DNA from: JAYVJM01 sp043769275
GTDB lineage: Bacteria > Pseudomonadota > Gammaproteobacteria > Pseudomonadales > UBA7239
Assembly (NCBI GenBank): GCA_043769275.1
Contig: JAYVJM010000010.1
Location: 1 to 24,545, forward strand
Direction: 5' to 3'
DNA length: 24,545 nucleotides
Below, piece by piece: positions 7,486 to 15,046 of this stretch. The stretch's first letter is position 1. Every line of letters begins with the position of its first letter. The position numbers and the translations under genes are program-made. The notes beneath the pieces are model-generated. The model saw nothing but the letters and a program-made list of their open reading frames with translations. It made no database searches and was not told the origin of the DNA.

Positions 7486-8589
7486 TCAAGGTTGTGAATG
7501 CGTTCTATCAAGGCGGATATACGAGTCGGAAGTAAAGTCTGATTTTTCAGCCAATTGTGCCAACAGTTTTTTTATCGGAGCGGCTACACCTACCGCTAGC
7601 GGGTTAGCGGGGTTTATCCAGCGTTCGTGCAATTGCGCAATTTTGTTCTGCGTGTACCTGGTCTGTAGGAGCATTGGGCTTATATCGAGATGGTAGTGGC
7701 TGAAACTGTGCCGCCAGCTAGGCCATTCCTCTATAAGTGCCGCGTGTATTAAGTCAAGCTCCGCCAGTGCGTCACGAATATTTTCGTTTTCTGCGATCTC
7801 GGGTAAACACCATAAGCCACCCCACAGTCCGGTGGGCGGGCGTTGCAGCAGCAGGATTTCACCTGCGGTATTGCGAATCATCAATAGTTTGACTGAGCGA
7901 ACAGGCAAGCTCTTTTTAGGTTTTTTACTCGGGTAGTCTGCGATGCTGTTTTGCAAATAGGCCACACATTGTTTTTGAAGCGGGCAACGCTCGCAAGCTG
8001 GTTTGCTGCGGGTACATAGCGTTGCGCCAATATCCATGATGGCTTGTGTGTAGGCGCCTACTTGTTGCGTTGGCGTGTGTCCCTCAGCGTGCGACCATAG
8101 CTTGCGAGCAATCGCTAACTCCCCAGGCCAGCCAGCAATACCGTGAAAACGTGCCAGTACGCGCTTAACATTGCCATCTAAAATGCAGGCATGTTGGCCG
8201 AAGGCGATGGCTGCAATGGCTCCAGCAGTTGAGCGGCCAATGCCTGGTAGGGCAGTAAGGCTCTCAACGTTGCTTGGAAATAACCCGCAGTGAGTGTCGT
8301 GAATAATCTTCGCTGTACGGTGTAAGTTGCGTGCGCGAGCGTAGTAGCCAAGCCCTGTCCAGAGTTGCAGTACTTGGTCGAGCGGTGCCTGCGCCAAGGC
8401 GTTTACGGTGGGCAGCGCCGCCATAAAACGCTCAAAATAAGGGATAGCAGTGGCCACTTGGGTTTGCTGTAACATGATCTCCGATACCCATACGCGGTAA
8501 GGAGTAATGTCATGCTGCCATGGCAAATGTTTGCGTCCAGCACGCTCAAACCAAGCTAATATCGCGATGGAAAAGTCAGCGTCAGGCAT
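7486..8589 (-). CDS. mutY: A/G-specific adenine DNA glycosylase
   Basis: MutY removes adenine mispaired with 8-oxoguanine, preventing G:C to T:A transversions. The 367 residues (E. coli 350) keep E. coli numbering through the catalytic domain: Glu37 in SEIMLQQTQV and Asp138 in LDGNVKRVLAR. The helix-hairpin-helix is LPGIGRSTAGAI, and the [4Fe-4S] ligands are Cys192, Cys199, Cys202 and Cys208. A C-terminal MutT-like domain begins near residue 230 and contains RPPTGLWGGLWCLPE, which in the family recognises 8-oxoG. No good Shine-Dalgarno is visible. The gene follows dsbC by 51 bases. The yggX gene often found after mutY is absent; a Nudix gene takes its place. Confidence 0.97.
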   Translation of the reverse strand: MPDADFSIAILAWFERAGRKHLPWQHDITPYRVWVSEIMLQQTQVATAIPYFERFMAALPTVNALAQAPLDQVLQLWTGLGYYARARNLHRTAKIIHDTHCGLFPSNVESLTALPGIGRSTAGAIAAIAFGQHACILDGNVKRVLARFHGIAGWPGELAIARKLWSHAEGHTPTQQVGAYTQAIMDIGATLCTRSKPACERCPLQKQCVAYLQNSIADYPSKKPKKSLPVRSVKLLMIRNTAGEILLLQRPPTGLWGGLWCLPEIAENENIRDALAELDLIHAALIEEWPSWRHSFSHYHLDISPMLLQTRYTQNKIAQLHERWINPANPLAVGVAAPIKKLLAQLAEKSDFTSDSYIRLDRTHSQP

Positions 8590-8640
8590 TTACAAAAGCG
8601 TACAGTAAATACCTGTGTGGTCGCCGTGTATTTTGCTGCA

Positions 8641-9462
8641 TTATTGCGCAGGTGCTGACAATAAAGCAGGTGCGGCGGCTGTTGAAACGCCCAGTTCTTC
8701 AGCTATTTTTGCCGCTGGCATATAACCTGGAAACAGGGTGCCGTCGGCTTTAAACATCGCTGGAGTGCCGTTAACGTCAAGCTCTGAACCCAGCTTATAT
8801 TGAGCGGCAATAGGGTTGTTTTTACAGGTTTTGTCGGGTACCGATTCTCCGTCGATTACCTTGGCAAACGTGGCTTTGCGGTCACTGGCGCACCAGATGG
8901 TGCTCATTTTTTCTGCAGAAGAAGAAGGCACGCCCGCACGCGGGAACGCAAGGTAACGAACCTCAATTCCCATTGCATTTAGCTGTGCTACTTCGCCCTG
9001 CAGTTTGTGGCAGTAACCGCAGTCAACATCGGTAAACACGTAAATATGCGCTTTGGGTTTGCCGGATGGTGAAAAAATCACCATGTCTTCGTTTTTTACT
9101 GCGGCAAGCTTGGCTGCTCGTAGGGGGCGCAAACGTTCCTCGTCTATATTCACTAACTTATCGCCATCAATGCGAAACATTGTCCCGCTGATAAGGTATT
9201 TGCCGTCGGCAGACATATATAAAGTATCGCTACCGGCGACATCGACTTCAAACAACCCAGGGATGGCGGCAGCGCGTACATCACCTAAGGGTATTTTGGG
9301 TCGCGCATTGTGTAAGCTGGCATGTAACAAGGCGGTTTGTTTGGCATCAACGGGTGTTTTTGGCGTTTCAGGATTTGGTTTTGTAGTCGCTACCGCTGCG
9401 TAGGACAACGCAGAAACAGTGAGCATAATTGCGGCAAGTAACGAGGCAAAAATCTTCTTCAT
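8641..9462 (-). CDS. dsbC: Periplasmic thiol:disulfide interchange protein DsbC
   Basis: DsbC is a periplasmic disulfide isomerase that corrects wrong disulfides. The ATG at 9460-9462 gives 273 residues beginning with a signal peptide (MKKIFASLLAAIMLTVSALS, cleavage near YAA). The thioredoxin-fold active site CGYC is at 148-151. The structural cysteine pair is Cys191 and Cys213, and the cis-proline loop NGTPAMF is near 231-237. An upstream in-frame ATG at 9507 lies inside the rplS terminator and is rejected; AAGGTGA precedes the chosen start at good spacing. CATAAT on the minus strand at 9490-9495 could be the -10 of its own promoter, since the terminator separates it from rplS. In Pseudomonas dsbC also lies near rplS, with other genes between. 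Confidence 0.95.
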   Translation of the reverse strand: MKKIFASLLAAIMLTVSALSYAAVATTKPNPETPKTPVDAKQTALLHASLHNARPKIPLGDVRAAAIPGLFEVDVAGSDTLYMSADGKYLISGTMFRIDGDKLVNIDEERLRPLRAAKLAAVKNEDMVIFSPSGKPKAHIYVFTDVDCGYCHKLQGEVAQLNAMGIEVRYLAFPRAGVPSSSAEKMSTIWCASDRKATFAKVIDGESVPDKTCKNNPIAAQYKLGSELDVNGTPAMFKADGTLFPGYMPAAKIAEELGVSTAAAPALLSAPAQ

Positions 9463-9505
9463 GGGGTCACCTTTTGCGTTTGCTTCGGCATTATGTGCTT
9501 GTTTC

Positions 9506-9531
9506 AAAAAAAAAAGGCGGCTTTCGCCACC
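9506..9531 (-). terminator. Rho-independent terminator of the rpsP-rplS operon
   Basis: On the minus strand GGTGGC-GAAA-GCCGCC (9516-9531) forms a six-base-pair stem with one G-U pair and a GNRA-type loop, followed directly by ten U (9506-9515). It starts 17 bases after the rplS stop. A T-rich tract on the other side (9532-9544) means the hairpin could also stop plus-strand transcription. It separates the ribosomal operon from dsbC. Confidence 0.9.
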
Positions 9532-9548
9532 TTTTTCTTTTTTTAATA

Positions 9549-9902
9549 TTAGCCGAGTTTTTCTTTGATGCGCGCCGCTTTGCCGCTTAATGCGCGCAGA
9601 TAATACAGTTTTGCCTGACGCACATCGCCACGGCGCTTCAGTTCCAGCCCAGCAATTAGCGGGCTGTGCGATTGAAAAGTACGCTCAACCCCTACGCCAT
9701 GAGACACTTTGCGCACAGTAAACGCAGAGTGCAGGCCGCGGTTACGTTTGGCAATGACAACGCCTTCAAAAGCCTGTATGCGCTCACGTGTGCCCTCTTT
9801 GACCTTTACGCTGACAACGACGGTATCGCCCTGTGCAAATGCAGGCAAGATGCGGGTCATTTGGGCGGCTTCAATTGCCGCGATAATGCTGCTGTTACTC
9901 AT
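9549..9902 (-). CDS. rplS: 50S ribosomal protein L19
   Basis: L19 sits at the 30S-50S interface of the ribosome. The 117 residues are the normal length. Signature stretches include FAQGDTVVVSVKVKEGTRER, the EGVVIAKRNRGL loop, FTVRKVSHGVGVERTF and the basic end RAKLYYLR-like (here QAKLYYLRALSGKAARIKEK). The start codon overlaps the trmD stop by four bases (ATGA, 9899-9902), indicating translational coupling. It is the last gene of the operon and is followed by the strong terminator at 9506-9531. Confidence 0.98.
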   Translation of the reverse strand: MSNSSIIAAIEAAQMTRILPAFAQGDTVVVSVKVKEGTRERIQAFEGVVIAKRNRGLHSAFTVRKVSHGVGVERTFQSHSPLIAGLELKRRGDVRQAKLYYLRALSGKAARIKEKLG

Positions 9903-10648
9903 GGTTTGCGCTCCTCAATATCACTGCTTACGCAGCTGTTTAATAAGCGCTTTTCTTCTGCGCTTAGTTGTTTTGCCGCCAGTAAATCTGGTCGTCTTTG
10001 CTGTGTTCTCACGAGCGCTTGTTGTAAACGCCAGCGTTTAATGTCTGCATGGTTGCCGGCCAGCAATACTGGCGGTACCGCGCAGCCTTCAAAAATCTCA
10101 GGGCGCGTATAGTGGGGGCAATCCAGCAAGCCTGCACTAAATGAGTCCTGTTCGGCCGATTCTGCGTGTCCTAGCGCGCCAGGCAACAAACGCGTTAAGG
10201 CATCTATTAGTACCATCGCTGGCAATTCGCCACCCGACAGCACGTAATCACCTATAGACCACTCTTCATCAACCTCCAGCTCCAGCAGCCGCTCGTCGAT
10301 GCCTTCGTAACGCCCGCAAAGCAAAATTAGCTCATGCGACGCAGAAAAATTCTGTATCGCTTGCTGGTCGAGCTTTCGTCCCTGCGGCGAAAGGTAGACC
10401 ACTTTTGCGCTTGTCAGTGCCGCACGCGCAGCACAAATCGCTGCTTGTAACGGTTTAATCGTCATCACCATGCCAGGTCCGCCGCCGTAGGGGCGGTCAT
10501 CCACAGCATGGTGGCGGTCGCGAGTAAAGCTACGGGGATTCCAATAGTCAAGGCTAATCAACTTGTTATCAAAAGCCCTTCCAGCGATGCCGTACTCAGT
10601 TACCGCCGCAAACATTTCAGGAAACAGTGTGATGATGCCTAACTTCAC
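9899..10648 (-). CDS. trmD: tRNA (guanine-N1-)-methyltransferase
   Basis: TrmD methylates G37 at N1 in tRNAs with G36, using SAM, and so prevents +1 frameshifting. The 249 residues are typical. The SAM-binding trefoil-knot motifs are clear: LLCGRYEGIDER at 109-120 and SIGDYVLSGGELPAMVLID at 131-149, with the N-terminal RPYGGGPGMVM segment. The conserved YTRPEIFEG motif follows, containing the C-terminal half of the active site. The start codon is GTG (10646-10648) with a strong AAGGTGAG seven bases away. It ends by overlapping rplS by four bases and follows rimM by 25 bases. Confidence 0.98.
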   Translation of the reverse strand: MKLGIITLFPEMFAAVTEYGIAGRAFDNKLISLDYWNPRSFTRDRHHAVDDRPYGGGPGMVMTIKPLQAAICAARAALTSAKVVYLSPQGRKLDQQAIQNFSASHELILLCGRYEGIDERLLELEVDEEWSIGDYVLSGGELPAMVLIDALTRLLPGALGHAESAEQDSFSAGLLDCPHYTRPEIFEGCAVPPVLLAGNHADIKRWRLQQALVRTQQRRPDLLAAKQLSAEEKRLLNSCVSSDIEERKP

Positions 10649-10673
10649 CTGCTCACCTTCTTAACGCCTAACA

Positions 10674-11231
10674 CTAAAATTCTGGATCCCAGTCGACCAG
10701 CATGGTCTTTGTTTCGAGATTCACGTCAAGTACGTGCACATTGGGCACATAGGGCAACAGACGTTGCCGCTTATCAATGCTGTTTTCACATGGGTCAACG
10801 ACAAGCACGTCGTTAGCTCCTGTTTCCATCAAATTAGAAGCCCTGCCCAAAAGTTCTGGGTGGGAAGCTCCGTTAAAAACACTCAAGACCTGTAGGTTGA
10901 TCAGGTCTTGCAAGTAAATTTCATCTGTAGACAGTGCGGGCATGTTCATTGAGTGGACCATAATTTCGTGCTGGCAATAGTGCGCAGCTACGTTACGGTC
11001 ATCAACACCCTTAATATGTGCAACCCACCCTTTCCCGTGGGCGCGATAGCTATCAACCTCCACGGTTTTTTCTGCTTGACCCCCGTCGCGGCGTAATTTC
11101 CATGATGGAAAGCTAAAAATATGTTCAGGGCTGTCAGTATAGGCGTGGATTCTAACCCAGCCCTTCACGCCATAGACCGCTGTAATTTTGCCTATAACAA
11201 AGCTTTCTTGTGACAAAACTTGTTCGGCCAC
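10674..11231 (-). CDS. rimM: 16S rRNA processing protein RimM
   Basis: RimM assists maturation of the 30S head and binds ribosomal protein S19. The 185 residues comprise an N-terminal RimM domain starting FVIGKITAVYGVKGWVRIHA and a PRC-barrel domain (EIYLQDLINLQV, GANDVLVV, LLPYVPNVHVLDV). It ends in MLVDWDPEF, close to the usual family end. The start is GTG at 11229-11231, five bases after the rpsP stop, with no strong Shine-Dalgarno. Translation is therefore likely coupled to rpsP. The linker before the PRC barrel is of ordinary length. Confidence 0.96.
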   Translation of the reverse strand: MAEQVLSQESFVIGKITAVYGVKGWVRIHAYTDSPEHIFSFPSWKLRRDGGQAEKTVEVDSYRAHGKGWVAHIKGVDDRNVAAHYCQHEIMVHSMNMPALSTDEIYLQDLINLQVLSVFNGASHPELLGRASNLMETGANDVLVVDPCENSIDKRQRLLPYVPNVHVLDVNLETKTMLVDWDPEF

Positions 11232-11236
11232 TGAAT

Positions 11237-11479
11237 TTATGCGGCTTTTTCAGCCAATAGCCGAGAAACACGATCAGATAGCTGTGCACCGCGTGCAACC
11301 CAGAATGCCACTCGCTCACGGTTAACGCGCATACGCTCTTCTTGGCCTCGTGCAACAGGATTAAAAAAGCCAACATGCTCAATAAAGCTGCCGTCCCGTG
11401 CGCTGCGTGAGTCGGCAACAGCCATGTGGTAGAAGGGGCGTTTTTTTGAGCCGCCGCGTGACAGACGAATAATTACCAT
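11237..11479 (-). CDS. rpsP: 30S ribosomal protein S16
   Basis: S16 is an early-assembly protein of the 30S body. The 80 residues begin MVIIRLSRGGSKKRPFYHMA, which is diagnostic, and continue with GSFIEHVGFFNP and a basic end. It is the first gene of the rpsP-rimM-trmD-rplS operon. The ATG at 11477-11479 is preceded by an AGAGAGCGGA purine stretch. The 109-base gap to the upstream acyltransferase gene leaves room for the operon's own promoter (see 11551-11556). Confidence 0.98.
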   Translation of the reverse strand: MVIIRLSRGGSKKRPFYHMAVADSRSARDGSFIEHVGFFNPVARGQEERMRVNRERVAFWVARGAQLSDRVSRLLAEKAA

Positions 11480-11550
11480 GTTTTCCGCTCTCTTAAAAAA
11501 CTGTTCACAAAAAATTGCCCGCTGTGTTCATCAGGCATGGAAGGGCGCGA

Positions 11551-11556
11551 ATTGTA
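11551..11556 (-). promoter_or_regulatory. Possible -10 element for the rpsP operon
   Basis: The minus strand reads TACAAT here, five of six matches to the sigma-70 -10 consensus, in the 109-base gap upstream of rpsP. It would give a leader of about 65 bases. I do not see a convincing -35 at 16-18 bases, so the call rests on the -10 and on the need for a strong promoter in this gap. Confidence 0.3.
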
Positions 11557-11588
11557 CGCCAAGTAAAAGCAGGATGGAACTCTCTTTG

Positions 11589-12461
11589 TTAGGTGTTGGG
11601 TGTGGTGGGGGCTGGGCATTCTTCTTGGCGATAGCGCCAGCGTTGATGTGACCACATCCAATAGGCTGGCTGGCGGTGAATTTGCTGTTCAATTGCCTGC
11701 ATGTATAGCGCACTTATCTGTATGTTGTCGGTATACGGCGGGCTTACCAATGGTGTTACGGTGCAGTGGTAATAACCGCGCCGCAAGCGCTCTGTACCAA
11801 CAAACAGTACGGGGCATTGTGTCAGGCGTGCGATACGGTCTGGGCTAGGCGAAATAGGCGTTTGTGTATTTAGAAAATTGACCCATAGCTTGTCATCTTG
11901 GCGGCGTGGGCTTTGATCCGCTATCAAGCCAATCGCACGCACTTGTTTGCGTTTTCGCAAAATAGTGCGGGCAGCGCCTTCCGCAGACAACATTTCAACG
12001 CCAAAGCGTGAGCGCATGGCTTTGAAAAATAAGTCGCTGTCTTCACTGTGCAGCGGTCGGTAGAAGGCATCAATAGGGAAGGGGCCGTACAGATTAAACG
12101 CCGCCAGCATCCACTCCCAATTTGCTTGATGAGCGGCTAATAGAAGGCAGGATCGTTTGGCGTCAAACAGTGTCTCTAAGTGTTCTCGGCCTACAATTGT
12201 CACTCTTTTGCGCAAATCATCTGTGCTCATGTTGGACAGCAACAGCATTTCAATGCCCACTTCAGCTATATGGATGTAGAAGTCTTTGCTTAAGCGCGTG
12301 CGTTCTGATTCGCTTTTATAGGGAAATGCACGCGCTAGATTGTCATTCACGGTTTTACGTCGGTAACGCGTAACATAAAACAGCACGAAATATAAGGGCT
12401 GCACCCATAAGTACAAAAAAGAAGCCGGCAAGTGCGCCAGCAGGCTAAGAATACGTAGCAT
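11589..12461 (-). CDS. Lauroyl-type acyltransferase (LpxL/HtrB family)
   Basis: This 290-residue protein belongs to the inner-membrane acyltransferases that add secondary acyl chains to lipid A. It has a hydrophobic N-terminal anchor at about 3-31. The catalytic HX4E motif is HQANWE (His111, Glu116), followed by a DAFYRPLHS segment and IGLIADQSPRR, the conserved acceptor-side motifs. The C-terminus ends after the family motif YWMWSHQRWRYR. It could be the LpxL or the LpxM type, and sequence alone does not settle which acyl position is modified, so I give no symbol. It stands alone between the acid phosphatases and rpsP. AAGGTG lies upstream of its ATG at slightly long spacing. Confidence 0.88.
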   Translation of the reverse strand: MLRILSLLAHLPASFLYLWVQPLYFVLFYVTRYRRKTVNDNLARAFPYKSESERTRLSKDFYIHIAEVGIEMLLLSNMSTDDLRKRVTIVGREHLETLFDAKRSCLLLAAHQANWEWMLAAFNLYGPFPIDAFYRPLHSEDSDLFFKAMRSRFGVEMLSAEGAARTILRKRKQVRAIGLIADQSPRRQDDKLWVNFLNTQTPISPSPDRIARLTQCPVLFVGTERLRRGYYHCTVTPLVSPPYTDNIQISALYMQAIEQQIHRQPAYWMWSHQRWRYRQEECPAPTTPNT

Positions 12462-12571
12462 GGTTTTGCGCGCACCTTGAACGGTCTAGCGGTGGGGAGT
12501 GGAGTATCTGTTTTTTGTATAAAGCTGCGCAAGCATGAAAAGCTAAAGTTGCTTTAATTTGCCGCAGAAGC

Positions 12572-13435
12572 CTATTTATACGGCTTTAATGCCAATGCGT
12601 CGGCTTCTTTTTTGCAGTCGCGAGTGGGTAAAAGTCCTTTGGTGCGCGCAACGGCTACTTCTTTTTTTGCAGCCGCAAGGTCTTCGTGAAAGTCGGCGTT
12701 GGTGTGCAATCGAGTAACGACTGCGGCGCCAAACAAGCGCCCTTCTTGAACATCGCTTTGCCAATGTACATTACAAACGACGCGGCTGTCCCCGAAGCTG
12801 CGGCCTCTGGCGAGAATTTGATTGGCGTGCACATCATCTATTTCGCTTAAGATAAGCGCTATTGCCCAGCCATAAGAGGCGTGTCCCGATGGATAGGATG
12901 GACTCGCTCTCAAAAGCTCCTTATCTTTAGGGCTGCAGACGGGCTTTTTATTTTTCACAAATGGGCGCTCGCGTTTATATTTAAGCTTGACGGAATCTGT
13001 ACCCCAAATAGCGTCAATCATTACGCGGCGCATTAACAAGTAGAGGTGGGGCGTTTCTTTCTCTGTGATGCGAATGCCCAATGCACAGGAGAACGATTCT
13101 GCTACCTGGGGGAACGCTAAAATGGCATCCTGCGAAGCCAAAGTCCAACGCGGCGTGTCTTTTAGTACTAGGCTTTCCTTGCTTTTTTCATCATCAAGAG
13201 CTTGCGCAGCAGAGCCGCCCAAAGGCGGTGACGGCAAGAAAAAAAGGCCGTCCGGCGGCTTTTTATCTTCAAATAGGTAACCGTTAGGCACGCTTGCGCC
13301 AAAAGCAATAGCTGCGTGCCCTGTAAATGTTTTCATGGGTATGGTCTGCCCTGCCGAGCAAGTAAAGCAGATACAAGCGCATGTGATGGTTAGGGCAGAC
13401 AAAACCAGCAATTTCGCACAGTGTTTTTTACTCAT
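12572..13435 (-). CDS. Class A (PAP2-type) acid phosphatase, paralogue 1
   Basis: This is a secreted non-specific acid phosphatase of the PhoN/PhoC class, expected to release phosphate from organic monoesters in the periplasm. The full PAP2 signature is present: KX6RP (Lys150, Arg157, Pro158), PSGH (182-185) and SRX5HX3D (Ser217, Arg218, His224, Asp228), with family-like spacings. The N-terminus is a Sec signal peptide (hydrophobic 9-26, cleavage likely near CSAG). I see no valid lipobox despite several cysteines. The mature part carries a paired Cys116/Cys167/Cys221-type pattern also found in the neighbour. It is 142 bases downstream of a clear paralogue on the same strand. I find no Pho box. 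GAGG precedes the ATG by about 10 bases. Confidence 0.9.
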   Translation of the reverse strand: MSKKHCAKLLVLSALTITCACICFTCSAGQTIPMKTFTGHAAIAFGASVPNGYLFEDKKPPDGLFFLPSPPLGGSAAQALDDEKSKESLVLKDTPRWTLASQDAILAFPQVAESFSCALGIRITEKETPHLYLLMRRVMIDAIWGTDSVKLKYKRERPFVKNKKPVCSPKDKELLRASPSYPSGHASYGWAIALILSEIDDVHANQILARGRSFGDSRVVCNVHWQSDVQEGRLFGAAVVTRLHTNADFHEDLAAAKKEVAVARTKGLLPTRDCKKEADALALKPYK

Positions 13436-13577
13436 TATGTATAGGCCTCTATAAGTTATTGAAAAAATTGCGTGATCTTTTACAAAAAATCATGCGCCAA
13501 TCGAAAAGTTTCATCATTAGGTCTTGCGTTTGGTTTCGTAGAGATGCTATTTAGTGCCACGCGAAATAAAGCTGCTC

Positions 13578-14516
13578 TTAAAAAGCACTGGGTTTAAGTG
13601 CCAGCGTCGCAGCTTCGGATTTACAGTCGTGCGCAGGACGGATGTTCTTGGCGCGAACGGCCGCTAGTTCCGCCCTAGAGGCTGCAATATCTGCCTGAAA
13701 TTCAGGGTTGGTATGCATTTGCGCAACAATGGCTGCGCCGATAATACGACCCTCAACAACATCGCTGTGCCAGTGCACATTACAAACTACACGACTGTCT
13801 CCATATGCTTTGCCTCGAGCAAGAATGGCATTGGCGTTTTCTGGAGAAATTTCTGCCAAAATCAGCGCCCAAGCCCAGCCTGCAGCGCTGTGGCCTGATG
13901 GGTAAGAGCCGTTTTTCCCCAGTGCGTTTATCTGCTTGGGTATGCAGATAGGCTCTTTGTTCCAGAAGAAAGGCCTTGGGCGCCGGTAGTGTTCTTTGGT
14001 GGGTAGGAGCGCGCGCCATGTATCTACTAGAGAGCGGCTTAACATGTTGTAGATGTGCGGGGTGTCGTGCTCTGTAATATTAGCGTGCAGCGCACAGGAC
14101 ATCATCTCCAGTCTTGGTGCAAACTCAGGTACGGCATCTTTTGTTGCCAGCATCCACCGACTTGTGCCGCGCAGTAAAGCTGTTTCACGGCTGTAATACT
14201 CGTCGAGTTTTTGTGCGGTGGAATTTTTTGTGGGTGGTAGAGGTAGTAGCGTCGTGAAGTTTATCTGCTCTTTTGTCGATAAATATCCCCGTGGCGCTGT
14301 GTGAAAACCCCATTTGTTTAGCATTTTCTGTAGCGCGTCATCGCTTGGTTCGGGCGCGTTGGCGATTGGCTTGCTGCAATGTACGCAGTTAGATGCGCCC
14401 TGTGCGTTATGGGCTATGGACGCGAGGGCGATTGCAATACAGACAAAAAACGAAAGGGTAGCGCTGTTTTTTTTTGATCCGTTGCAAAAATATTTTTCAC
14501 GAACATAAATTGTCAC
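13578..14516 (-). CDS. Class A (PAP2-type) acid phosphatase, paralogue 2 (GTG start proposed)
   Basis: This is a second secreted PAP2-type acid phosphatase. In the 312-residue form the signature is Lys174-X6-Arg181-Pro182, PSGH at 206-209, and Ser241-Arg242-X5-His248-X3-Asp252. The spacings are identical to paralogue 1, and the two C-termini share DCK-EA--LALKP. I chose the GTG at 14514-14516 because GGAAGA lies seven bases upstream and it gives a compact signal peptide (hydrophobic ATLSFFVCIAIALASIA, cleavage near AQG-A). The ATG at 14567 has no Shine-Dalgarno and overlaps a hairpin region. An ATG at 14506 is out of frame and would join this gene only by a slip at the A9 run near 14467-14475. 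The mature protein also has a CVHC motif just after the signal. Confidence 0.85.
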   Translation of the reverse strand: MTIYVREKYFCNGSKKNSATLSFFVCIAIALASIAHNAQGASNCVHCSKPIANAPEPSDDALQKMLNKWGFHTAPRGYLSTKEQINFTTLLPLPPTKNSTAQKLDEYYSRETALLRGTSRWMLATKDAVPEFAPRLEMMSCALHANITEHDTPHIYNMLSRSLVDTWRALLPTKEHYRRPRPFFWNKEPICIPKQINALGKNGSYPSGHSAAGWAWALILAEISPENANAILARGKAYGDSRVVCNVHWHSDVVEGRIIGAAIVAQMHTNPEFQADIAASRAELAAVRAKNIRPAHDCKSEAATLALKPSAF

Positions 14517-14569
14517 AATATGTCTTCCATCAAAAATCCCGCAAAGTTGGCCGCTATTGACGGCCATAC

Positions 14570-14586
14570 AGCCAGTTTTTCTGGCT
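14570..14586 (-). other. Perfect stem-loop at the nfeD stop codon
   Basis: AGCCAG-TTTTT-CTGGCT forms a six-base-pair perfect inverted repeat that includes the last bases of the nfeD stop codon. On the minus strand it has no following U tract, so it is not a standard terminator. It could slow or attenuate read-through from qmcA-nfeD into the phosphatases, or protect the 3' end. Its role is not shown by the sequence. Confidence 0.4.
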
Positions 14587-15046
14587 AGTGAGCGCTTTCT
14601 ACACGTAAAGTTTGATCTGGTTCCACTGCAATAACGCGCACCTGGTGGCCGACCGGCATATCTTCTGCTGCGCTAACGCTCCAATAACCGTCATCCACCT
14701 GAATTCTGCCGCGTCCATTTTGGATGGCATCGCTGAGTGTAAACAGGTGGCCGACGTACTGGGCACTGCGTTGGTTTAGCATTGGCTCGTTTGGTTGTTG
14801 TGGGTGCCTGTGCTGATGTTTCCACCAGCCAAACGCACTGATTATCGCTGTAGCTGAAAACATTAATAATTGCCATGGCCAATTTAGCGAAGGAAAAACC
14901 CATACCATAATGGTCGTTAGTCCGGCTGCAAAACCTGCCCACAGTAGGTAGCCGCCGGTGCCGGCTAATTCTGCCGACAGCAACAATAAACACAGTGCTA
15001 GCCAGTGCCAATAATTTAAAGGGAGCCATTCGATCATTGCTGTCAT
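14585..15046 (-). CDS. NfeD-like membrane protein (YbbJ type)
   Basis: This 153-residue short NfeD-family protein partners SPFH/stomatin proteins in the membrane. Three hydrophobic segments (about 12-28, 32-52, 56-74) are followed by a basic stretch (WWKHQHRH). A soluble C-terminal OB-fold-like domain runs from about 92 to the end, with the typical GRGRIQVDDGYWSV and a late VRVIAVEPDQTLRVE. It overlaps qmcA by four bases (ATGA, 15043-15046), the same arrangement as E. coli qmcA-ybbJ, so the products probably act together. Long NfeD forms carry a ClpP-like protease domain, which is absent here. Confidence 0.9.
   Translation of the reverse strand: MTAMIEWLPLNYWHWLALCLLLLSAELAGTGGYLLWAGFAAGLTTIMVWVFPSLNWPWQLLMFSATAIISAFGWWKHQHRHPQQPNEPMLNQRSAQYVGHLFTLSDAIQNGRGRIQVDDGYWSVSAAEDMPVGHQVRVIAVEPDQTLRVESAH

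Noticed and set aside
9463..9507. Longer DsbC start at 9507
   Set aside because: It would start within the rplS terminator and add 15 polar residues before a perfect signal peptide; the ATG at 9460-9462 has a good Shine-Dalgarno.
12592..13435. Lipoprotein signal in the first acid phosphatase
   Set aside because: Several cysteines follow the hydrophobic core, but none is preceded by a valid lipobox (Leu-X-Ala/Gly/Ser).
13436..13577. Pho box or promoter between the acid phosphatases
   Set aside because: No pair of CTGTCAT-like half sites, and no -35/-10 pair at acceptable spacing.
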